Shown piece by piece: positions 55,643 through 63,825 of a stretch of 63,825 nucleotides of DNA. The DNA is from Myxococcota bacterium. Its GTDB lineage: Bacteria; Myxococcota_A; Polyangia; Polyangiales; Polyangiaceae. A program made the position numbers and the translations under genes. The notes below the pieces were generated by a model, which did no database searches, had not been told where the DNA came from, and saw only the letters and a program-made list of their open reading frames with translations. The stretch is taken from positions 1 to 63,825 of the forward strand of contig CAUJFL010000013.1 in assembly GCA_963169165.1 (NCBI GenBank), in the 5' to 3' direction. Within the stretch, counting starts at the first letter, position 1; the number at the start of each line of letters is the position of its first letter.

Positions 55643-56719
55643 ATGAACGTCTTGTGGATCGGCACGCGCAAGGGCGCGTTTCGGCTGTCGTCGGCGAACC
55701 GCGCGAGCTGGCGGCTGGAGGGCCCGTGGTACCTGGGCAACATCGTCTACCACGTCGTGCGCGGCCCGACCGGCACGCGGCTCATGTCGACCAGCGCGGG
55801 GCACCTCGGGCCAGCGCTGCGCCGCTCGACCGACGACGGCGCGACGTGGGAAGAGGTCGCCAGCCCGCCGAGGTTCGCCGAGGGCGAGCCTCGCAAGCGC
55901 GCGGTCGACCACATCTTCTGGCTCGAGCCGGCGCCGTCGCGCGGCGTGAGCTCGTGGTACGCGGGCACGTCTCCGAAGGCGCTCTTCGTCAGCGACGACG
56001 ACGGGCTGTCGTGGACGCCGGTGTCCGGGTTCAACGATCACCCGAAGCAGCTCGAGTGGATAGGCGGCGACCAGGACCAGACGCCGGACGGCGGCAAGCT
56101 GCACTCGATCAACGTCGATCCGCGCGATCCCAGCAAACTACTGTTTGGCCTCTCGGGCGGCGGCGTGTTCGTGAGCGACGACGGAGGCGCTGACTGGCGC
56201 CCGATGAACGACGGGTGCCGGGCCGACTACGGCCACGATCCTCACTGTGTAGTGCAGCACCCCGCCAACCCGGATCGCCTCTGGATGCAGAGTCACTACG
56301 GGATCTACCGCCTGGATCGCGACCGCTCCGAGACCTGGACCCACGTCGGCGCCCAGATGCCAGCAGACGTGGGCGACATCGGCTTCCCGATGGTGGTGCA
56401 CCCCCGCGAGCCCGACAGCGCGTATGTGTTTCCGATGGATGGCACGTCGGTGTGGCCGCGCACCAGCCCCGGCGGCAAGCCCGCGGTCTTCGCGACGCGC
56501 GACGCCGGCGCCACCTGGCGGCGGCTCGACCGCGGGCTCCCCGCCGAGCAGGCCTGGTGGACGGTCAAGCGCCAGGCGATGTGCGCCGACGGGGGCGAGC
56601 CGCTCGGTCTGTACCTCGGCACGACCTCGGGCGAGGTGTGGGCGAGCGCCGACGAGGGCGAGACGTTCACTTGCATCGCGCGGCACCTGCCACACATCTA
56701 CAGCGTCACGGCGGGTTGA
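55643..56719 (+). CDS. BNR/sialidase-like beta-propeller protein
   Basis: Repeated Asp-box-like RSTDDGATWEEV, VSDDDGLSWTPV, VSDDGGADWRPM, ATRDAGATWRRL. Confidence 0.85.
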   Translation: MNVLWIGTRKGAFRLSSANRASWRLEGPWYLGNIVYHVVRGPTGTRLMSTSAGHLGPALRRSTDDGATWEEVASPPRFAEGEPRKRAVDHIFWLEPAPSRGVSSWYAGTSPKALFVSDDDGLSWTPVSGFNDHPKQLEWIGGDQDQTPDGGKLHSINVDPRDPSKLLFGLSGGGVFVSDDGGADWRPMNDGCRADYGHDPHCVVQHPANPDRLWMQSHYGIYRLDRDRSETWTHVGAQMPADVGDIGFPMVVHPREPDSAYVFPMDGTSVWPRTSPGGKPAVFATRDAGATWRRLDRGLPAEQAWWTVKRQAMCADGGEPLGLYLGTTSGEVWASADEGETFTCIARHLPHIYSVTAG

Positions 56720-56722
56720 GCC

Positions 56723-56983
56723 GTGCGGGTTCATATCCCTTCCCCGCTGCGATCGTACACCGGCGGCGAGAGCGAGGTGTCCGCCGACGGCGCGACCGTC
56801 GACGAGGTGCTGTGGGATCTCGACCGACAGTTTCGCGGCTTGCGCTACCGGATGGTCGACGAGCAGCGCCGCGTCCGCAGGCACATGCGGGTGTTCATCA
56901 ACGGCGCGCAGACGTTCGAGCTGGACGACGCGGTCGCGCCCACCGATCGCGTCGAGATTCATCAGGCGCTCAGCGGAGGGTGA
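56723..56983 (+). CDS. MoaD/ThiS-family ubiquitin-like sulfur carrier protein
   Basis: IPSPLRSYTGGESEVSADGATVDEVLWDLDRQFRGLR...VEIHQALSGG; C-terminal GG; 3 bp after the propeller gene. Confidence 0.8.
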   Translation: MRVHIPSPLRSYTGGESEVSADGATVDEVLWDLDRQFRGLRYRMVDEQRRVRRHMRVFINGAQTFELDDAVAPTDRVEIHQALSGG

Positions 56984-57048
56984 GCGACACCGTGAGCGTC
57001 GGTGCGTTCCGAGGCGCCGCCTCCTCGTGCTCGGCGGTGCCGATTGAC

Positions 57049-58269
57049 CTACTTGCCGAGCAGCACCTTCGCCATCGCCGCGGCGACGCGCTCGATCTGC
57101 GCCGTCGGCACCGAGCAGAGCGCGACGCGCAGCGACACCGCCAGCGGCACCACGTAGACGCCCACCTCTCGCAGCTTGGCCGCGTCCCCCGGCGGATCCT
57201 TGCTCTCGACCGTCACGAAGAACCCGCCGTCGTAGCGGGGAAACTGCAGCCCGAGCGGGCGCGCGGCCTTGTTCCACGCGTCGACGCGGGCCGCGAGCAG
57301 ATCGGTGAACACCTTGCGCTCGCGCGCGACGCGGGTGCCCTCGTCGAGCAGCTTGCCGACCGCGACCATCCCGGCGTGGTTGCAGTTGGACCACGTGCCG
57401 CGGCACGCGTACGTGAGCCCGGCGTCGAGATCGGCGACGTCGTCGGCGCTCGGCGGGATCGCGACCAGCGCGCCCACGCGCTGTCCGTACGCGAGGAAGC
57501 TCTTCGACGCGCTCCACGCGAACGCGATCATCACCTTGTCGGCGATCCTGGCCAGCGCCGCCACCGGGCGCGACAGCGAGCCCTCGGCGAACGCCGCGTA
57601 CGCGATGTCGAGCAGCACGGTCAGCGGCCCCTTCGCGCCGTGCCTGGCGAGCACCTCGGTGGTGCGCGCCCAGTCGTCATCGCTCATCGAGTAGCCCGTC
57701 GGGTTGTGACAGGGATCGTTGAGCACGAGGAGCGCGCGGCCCTGCTTCTCCATCAGCTCGCCGAGCGCGCGGTCGAGCGCCGCGGTGTCGAGCGAGCCGT
57801 CGGACGCGAACATCGAGAACGTCACCACCTTGCGCCCGTGCTCGGCCGCGATGGTCCCGTATGGGCTCCAGAAGAACGAGGTCGTCAGCAGCGCGTGCCC
57901 CTCTTCGACGAACGACGCGAACGCGTGGCGCAGCGCGCCCGTGCCGCCGGGCGTCGCGACCGCGACCGCGCGCGCCGCGAGCTCGGGCGCCGACGACGTG
58001 ACGTCGCGCTTCACCGCCGCGAGGAACGCCGGCGGCCCCGCGATCGGCGCGTAGCTCGCGAGCTGCTCAGGCGCCGAGGCGAGCAACGCCTCGGTCAGCG
58101 CCGGGAGCGTGCAGAGCTTGCCAGCGTCGTCGAACAGCGCCCCCAGCGTGCCGTTGACCACGTCCTCGCCGCGCGCCTTCGCGTCGGAGGCCATCTTCGA
58201 GAGGGTGAAGATGGGATCGTTGCCGGGGCGCCCGCGGCGCGCGGGGACGAGGTGAGCGGAAGGGGCCAT
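57049..58269 (-). CDS. Aminotransferase class I/II (aromatic/aspartate type)
   Basis: LLVLNDPCHNPTGYSMSDDDW; FAWSASKSFLAYGQRVGALVAI PLP region. Confidence 0.88.
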   Translation of the reverse strand: MAPSAHLVPARRGRPGNDPIFTLSKMASDAKARGEDVVNGTLGALFDDAGKLCTLPALTEALLASAPEQLASYAPIAGPPAFLAAVKRDVTSSAPELAARAVAVATPGGTGALRHAFASFVEEGHALLTTSFFWSPYGTIAAEHGRKVVTFSMFASDGSLDTAALDRALGELMEKQGRALLVLNDPCHNPTGYSMSDDDWARTTEVLARHGAKGPLTVLLDIAYAAFAEGSLSRPVAALARIADKVMIAFAWSASKSFLAYGQRVGALVAIPPSADDVADLDAGLTYACRGTWSNCNHAGMVAVGKLLDEGTRVARERKVFTDLLAARVDAWNKAARPLGLQFPRYDGGFFVTVESKDPPGDAAKLREVGVYVVPLAVSLRVALCSVPTAQIERVAAAMAKVLLGK

Positions 58270-58904
58270 GGCGGCCCCATACCACGCTTGCTCGCGGTCG
58301 CGTCGTCAGACGGGGAAGCCGACGCGGGCCGACGAGCCGAGCGCGAGCTCGAACCCCGCGTGGTGCGCGGCGAGCCGAGCGACGCCCGCGCTGGGCGCGA
58401 CGAGGCGCGGCGCGGCGACCAGCACGTGATCGCCGTCGCGACCCGAGCCGTCGACCGTCACGGCGTGACCTCCGCCCTCGAGCCTCACGTGTGGGGTGTC
58501 GATGCCGGTGACCCGCACCGACGCTATCGCCAGCAAGACCAGGCCGATGCCCACCGTCGGCCTCGCGAGCACGGACGCGGCGGGGCGACGCGCGAGGTCG
58601 ACCGTGACCGCGGCGCGGTGCTGTCCGCCGCGGGACGACGAGGGGGACAGCGCCTCTTCGAGCACGCCGGGGAGATCGATCTCTTGCGCGGCCTCGCCCA
58701 CCGAGCCGAGCAACAAATCATACAGGCCGCGCGCGGCGTCGAGATCGGGCGTCCGCGCGTCGATCACGCGCTCGAGCGCGAGCCTGGAGCGCGCGTCGAG
58801 CCGCGCTTGCTCGGCGACGACGATCGCGTCGTGCACCTCGCGCGAGCGCCCGGTGACGAAGTCGGACAGCTCGACCAGCGCAGGATCGTGGTCGTACTCG
58901 TCGG

Positions 58905-59528
<624 letters not shown>

Positions 59529-59567
59529 TGCGCGCGCGGCCTTACCAAACGCCGTCGAGAAAATCCA

Positions 59568-61313
59568 TCAGGTCGAGAGGCGCTGCGCGAGCGCGGCGTG
59601 CTCGTCCCACAGGGCCTTCGGCAGCCGATCGCCGAACTTGGTCAAGAACGCCTTCTGGATCTCGAGCTCGGCCTTCCACGTGGTGGGATCGACGTCGAGC
59701 AGGTACGGGAGCTTCTCGCCGGAGAGGCCGAGCCCCGACAGCTCGAGGCTCTCGGGCGTTGGCACCATGCCCACGACCGAGCGCTTCGCGTCGGCCTTGC
59801 CCGCGATGCGCTCGAGCATCCATTTCAGCACGCGGACGTTGTCGCCGAAGCCCGGCCACAGGAACTTGCCGTCGGGCCCGGTGCGGAACCAGTTGACGTG
59901 GAAGATCTTGGGCGGGTTCGAGGCCTTCTTGCCCATCGACAGCCAGTGCCCGAAGTAATCGCCCATGTTGTAGCCACAGAACGGCAGCATCGCCATCGGA
60001 TCGTTGCGCGGCACGCCGACCGCCCCGGTCGCCGCGGCCGTCGTCTCGCTCACCATCGTCGCGCCGACGAACACGCCGTGCTGCCAGTCGAACGCCTCGA
60101 ACACGAGCGGCGCGGCCTTCGCGCGGCGCCCGCCGAAGACGATCGCCGAGATCGGCACGCCCTTGGGATCGTCGATCTCTGGCGTCACGCTGGGGCAGTT
60201 CTTGGCGGGGACGGTGAAGCGGCTGTTGGGGTGCGCGGCCTTGTCGGTCGAGCCGCGCTTCCACGGCTTGCCCTGCCAGTCGGTCGCGGTCTCGGGCGGG
60301 TCGCCGTCCATGCCCTCCCACCACGGCTCGTTGGTGGGCGTGAGCGCGACGTTGGTGAAGATCGCGTCGTGCTTCACGCTGGCCATCGCGTTGGGGTTCG
60401 TCTTGGAGCTGGTGCCGGGCGCGACGCCGAACATCCCCGCCTCGGGGTTGACGGCCCACAGCCGCCCGTCGTCGCCGATGCGCAGCCACGCGATGTCGTC
60501 GCCGATGGTGGTCACCTTCCAGCCGGGGAGGGACGGCACCATCATCGCGAGGTTGGTCTTGCCGCACGCGCTCGGGAACGCTGCGGCGATGTAGTGAGTC
60601 TCGCCCGCGGGGCTCGTGAGGCCGAGGATCAGCATGTGCTCGGCCATCCAGCCCTCGGCGCGTCCCTGCGCGCTCGCGATGCGCAGGGCGTGGCACTTCT
60701 TGCCGAGCAGCGCGTTGCCGCCGTAGCCCGAGCCGATCGACCAGATCGTGCGTGTGTCGGGGAAATGGCAGATGAAGCGCCGGTCGGGCGACAGATCGCC
60801 GGTCGAGTGCAGCCCGCGCACGAAATCGGCGCGGTCGCCGAGCGCGTCGAGCGCGACCTTGCCCATGCGGGTCATCACGCGCATGTTGAGCACGACGTAC
60901 GCGCTGTCGGTGATCTCGACGCCGACGCGGCTCGACGGGCTGCCGACCGGGCCCATCAGGTAGGGGATGACGTACATCGTGCGGCCCTTCATCGCGCCCG
61001 CGAACAGCGGCGTGAGCTTGGCGCGCGCGTCGGCGGGGCTCATCCAGTTGTTGGTCGGGCCGACGTCGTCCTTGTGCTCGCTGCAGATGAAGGTGAGGTG
61101 CTCGGTGCGCGCGACGTCGGTCGGGTTCGAGCGGTGAAAATAGCTGTTGGGGTACGCGGCCTCGTTCAGCTTCAGCAGCGTCCCGTCGGCCAGCGACAGC
61201 TCGATGAGCCGGTCACGCTCGGTCTCGGTGCCGTCGCAGACGACCACCTGGTCGGGTTGGCAGAGGGCTTTGACTTCTTCGACCCACTTGGCGAGCGCTT
61301 CGTTCGTGATCAT
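59568..61313 (-). CDS. pckG: Phosphoenolpyruvate carboxykinase (GTP)
   Basis: [13 protein letters not shown] kinase loop, [39 protein letters not shown]. Confidence 0.95.
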   Translation of the reverse strand: MITNEALAKWVEEVKALCQPDQVVVCDGTETERDRLIELSLADGTLLKLNEAAYPNSYFHRSNPTDVARTEHLTFICSEHKDDVGPTNNWMSPADARAKLTPLFAGAMKGRTMYVIPYLMGPVGSPSSRVGVEITDSAYVVLNMRVMTRMGKVALDALGDRADFVRGLHSTGDLSPDRRFICHFPDTRTIWSIGSGYGGNALLGKKCHALRIASAQGRAEGWMAEHMLILGLTSPAGETHYIAAAFPSACGKTNLAMMVPSLPGWKVTTIGDDIAWLRIGDDGRLWAVNPEAGMFGVAPGTSSKTNPNAMASVKHDAIFTNVALTPTNEPWWEGMDGDPPETATDWQGKPWKRGSTDKAAHPNSRFTVPAKNCPSVTPEIDDPKGVPISAIVFGGRRAKAAPLVFEAFDWQHGVFVGATMVSETTAAATGAVGVPRNDPMAMLPFCGYNMGDYFGHWLSMGKKASNPPKIFHVNWFRTGPDGKFLWPGFGDNVRVLKWMLERIAGKADAKRSVVGMVPTPESLELSGLGLSGEKLPYLLDVDPTTWKAELEIQKAFLTKFGDRLPKALWDEHAALAQRLST

Positions 61314-61434
61314 GGCGTGCGGGGTTCCTTGCGGTGACTGCTGCCGAGCCTGGTTGACGAGGATCTCGCGCCGTCGCGCGCGAGGCGGCCTCCTTACCAC
61401 ACCGACGCCGGGCTGTGGCCGGTGCGCGCGCGGT

Positions 61435-62184
61435 TCACGCGCGGGTGGCGGCCGCCGAGAGCGCGGTCTTCACCTCGAACGGGTGCAGCCCTCGGCGCGC
61501 CGCCTTGAGGCGGGCGGCGAACGCGGCGACGTGCGGGCACGCGAAGCTCGAGCCCGACACGCGCGCGCGACCGCCGCCCCTCGCCCACACCTCGACGTCG
61601 ACCCCCCGCGCGAGGAACGAGACGCGGTGACCGCCGCGAAAGCCCAGATAGAATGGGTCATCGGCGCTCGCGCGGTCGACGCCGAGCAGCGCCGCGCACG
61701 CCGCGGGATAGTCGGGCGTGCCGGCGTTGTCGGTCGCGGCCACCAGCACCACGCCGTCGACCGCGGCTCGATCGACGAGGTCGTAGACGTCGAGCAAGAG
61801 CTCGCGGCGACGCGTGCCCAGGCTGAGGTTCACGACGTCGTAGCCCTCACGCACGCAGAACTCGAGCGCGGTACGCAACGCCGCCGCCGAGCCGCGCCCG
61901 AGCGCGTCGACGAGCCGGACGCTGTGAAGCTCGGCCTCGGGCGCGAGCGCGCGCACGATCGACGCGACCGACGAGCCGTGGTGGCCCACGTCGCCCGGCG
62001 CCACGCGCTCGACGGTCGACAACAGCCCCGTCGCCGCGACCGCGAAGCTCCGCGCAGCCGCGCCCTCGCCGAGCACCTCCTCGTCGACGCCGGTGTCGAC
62101 GATCGCGACGCGCGCGCCGGTCCCGGGCGGGCAGGCCTTGAGATCGGCTACCGTGAACCCGCGGAGATCGTCGAGCGCCGACAC
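61435..62184 (-). CDS. Compact S8 (subtilisin-like) serine protease without obvious signal peptide
   Basis: [44 protein letters not shown] catalytic blocks. Confidence 0.88.
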   Translation of the reverse strand: MSALDDLRGFTVADLKACPPGTGARVAIVDTGVDEEVLGEGAAARSFAVAATGLLSTVERVAPGDVGHHGSSVASIVRALAPEAELHSVRLVDALGRGSAAALRTALEFCVREGYDVVNLSLGTRRRELLLDVYDLVDRAAVDGVVLVAATDNAGTPDYPAACAALLGVDRASADDPFYLGFRGGHRVSFLARGVDVEVWARGGGRARVSGSSFACPHVAAFAARLKAARRGLHPFEVKTALSAAATRA

Positions 62185-62196
62185 GCGCGCGGCAGG

Positions 62197-63297
62197 TTAT
62201 GCCTGCGCGCCGTCGTCGGCGACCGCGGGATCGAGCTCGCGCTCGAGCGGCCGCAGGAACGAAGGATCGATCGGGCCCGCGGCGTCGTCGAAGCACATCG
62301 ACGCGGCGAGCAGCTTCGGCACGCTGCCGGGCTTGCCGGCGCGCGCAGGCGGTGGAGGCAGCAGCGACGGGTGCGCGACCGACACGGCGGGGGGCGACTC
62401 GCCGGAGAACAGCTCGATGTCGACCACCGGCGGCGGCAGGCGGCGCCAGCCACGCTCGTCTGCTTGCTCGTTGAACTTGCGCGTCAACCAGCCGGGGATC
62501 AGCAGCGTGAACGTCTTGGCGATGCGGTCGGGGTTGTCGAGCGTCTGCAGCATCTTCTCGTAGGTGACCTTGCCGTAGGCCGCGACGAACGCCTCGGCCT
62601 GCTCACGCTTCGCGAGCCACGCGACCACGCCGGATTTGTCGGCCTCGGGGTGAAATTGCGTGCCCTCGATGCCGGGCGCGAAATCGAGCCCGAGCAGCGC
62701 CTGGCCCTTCGACACGCCGTCGCGGCTCTCTCTCGCGAGCACCTTGCCGCCGAGCTGGTCGAGCTTGCGCTCCTCGAGGTCGACGGCCTCCCAGTTGCGG
62801 TGCTCGAACGCGAACAGCCGATCGTGGAAGCGCGCTGTCAGCGCGTGCTGCATGCCCGCCTGGGTCATGTAGACGGGCATCACGCCGAACTTTCGGGTCG
62901 CGCGCAGCTGCATCTGCGCGACCTCGAAATGCCTGATCAGCAGCTCGAACGTGTAGCAGACGCCGAACATCGACGGGGCGAGCGCGCGACCCTGGAGGTG
63001 GCCTTCGACGATCGAGTCGAGCAGCTTGCGGTACTCGACGAGCCAGGCCTCGCCGTCGTGATCGGCCGGGCCGCCGGGGCCGCCGCTCGACAGGAAGAGA
63101 TCGCAGCCGGAGGGCGGCAGCTCGTGCTTGTTGCGCGGCTCGACCGTGACCAGCTCGCACTCGAGCTCGGGGTTGAAGGCCGCCACGCGCTCGAAGAACG
63201 CCTCGATCATCACGGCGAAGCAGCGCATCGCCTGGTTCGCGTGCCCGTTGTTCATGTCGATCAGGCACAGGCGGAGGCGCCGAGATGGAGACGTCAT
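62197..63297 (-). CDS. Class-I glutamine amidotransferase-like protein with about 100-aa C-terminal extension
   Basis: SSGGPGGPADHDG, MFGVCYTFELLIRHF (Cys nucleophile), GTQFHPEADKSGVVAWL (His/Glu). Confidence 0.8.
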   Translation of the reverse strand: MTSPSRRLRLCLIDMNNGHANQAMRCFAVMIEAFFERVAAFNPELECELVTVEPRNKHELPPSGCDLFLSSGGPGGPADHDGEAWLVEYRKLLDSIVEGHLQGRALAPSMFGVCYTFELLIRHFEVAQMQLRATRKFGVMPVYMTQAGMQHALTARFHDRLFAFEHRNWEAVDLEERKLDQLGGKVLARESRDGVSKGQALLGLDFAPGIEGTQFHPEADKSGVVAWLAKREQAEAFVAAYGKVTYEKMLQTLDNPDRIAKTFTLLIPGWLTRKFNEQADERGWRRLPPPVVDIELFSGESPPAVSVAHPSLLPPPPARAGKPGSVPKLLAASMCFDDAAGPIDPSFLRPLERELDPAVADDGAQA

Positions 63298-63426
63298 GGT
63301 GGTGCGGGTCGCGCGCCGAGCGCCGACGACCCCGCTCGCTTACGGCACAAGGGCCTCAGAGTCCAATATTTCACGGTGTTTGAGCGCTGTTTCGTAGGTT
63401 GATGTCGCACCTGAACGCGGGCGCGC

Positions 63427-63825
63427 TCAGCGGTGTACGTACACCAGCGTTCCCTGCCCGTTGGCCTCGATGCCGTGCCACGCCGAGGGCACGCTCGGCT
63501 CGGTCCACTCGAAGATCCACGCCGCGTCCGTCGGCGGGAGGTTGACGCAGCCGTGGCTGCGCGGTCGGCCGAAGCCCTCGTGCCAGAACGCCGCGTGGAG
63601 CGCGTAGCCCCCGTGGAAGTACTGCACGTACGGCACGTCGAGCAGCTCGTACTCGGTCGAGTCGGCGCGGTTGCCGAGCATCGTCGTCGTCACGTGCTTC
63701 GCCTGGATGCGAAAATATCCCTGGATCGTCGCGCTCGTCGCCTCGGGGTCTCCGTCGCCGCCCGCGCCGGTCGACACGATGGTCGCGTACACCGCGCGTC
63801 GGCCCTCGTACGCGACGAGCGTCTG
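63427..63825 (-). CDS. L,D-transpeptidase (YkuD), 5' truncated by the window end
   Basis: HAAFWHEGFGRPRSHGCVNLPPTDAAWIF; frame open to the window edge (QTLVAYEGRRAVYATIV). Confidence 0.88.
   Translation of the reverse strand, partial: QTLVAYEGRRAVYATIVSTGAGGDGDPEATSATIQGYFRIQAKHVTTTMLGNRADSTEYELLDVPYVQYFHGGYALHAAFWHEGFGRPRSHGCVNLPPTDAAWIFEWTEPSVPSAWHGIEANGQGTLVYVHR

Overview
This is a high-GC chromosomal window, probably from a myxobacterium or related Polyangia. I infer that from the gene content: many Gly/Ser/Ala-linker lipoproteins, Hanks-type kinases and large secreted Cys-rich proteins. Most of it is ordinary coding sequence: a trehalose locus (GH15, membrane-anchored OtsA, OtsB, MarR), two beta-barrel-like proteins, an RCC1-repeat lipoprotein, GH19 chitinase, P5C dehydrogenase, a flippase, an orphan histidine kinase, two Ser/Thr kinases, PlsB, an MCP, a P450, GH13, a carbamoyltransferase/DUF5989/ferritin-like/SGNH group, ValS-PdxH, an ARPP-type protein, radical SAM, a beta-propeller/MoaD pair, an aminotransferase, Ndk, PEPCK, a subtilase plus class-I amidotransferase pair, and an L,D-transpeptidase. 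The accessory signal lies in two places. (1) At 9.98-13.34 kb, a decayed duplicate of a barrel gene keeps a 54-bp hairpin leader also found upstream of the intact copy. A nucleotidyltransferase/small-protein (toxin-antitoxin-like) pair and an IS66-like remnant sit between the two copies. (2) At 45.0-49.4 kb there are IS630-like remnants and a ~3.4-kb island. The island is bounded by long inverted repeats that begin at CTAG, and it carries secreted-protein genes. One of them has an 8-unit heptamer (GCTCACC) tract between its start codon and its signal peptide, a plausible phase-variation switch. No rRNA, tRNA or CRISPR was recognised. All family calls come from reading motifs, with no database search.
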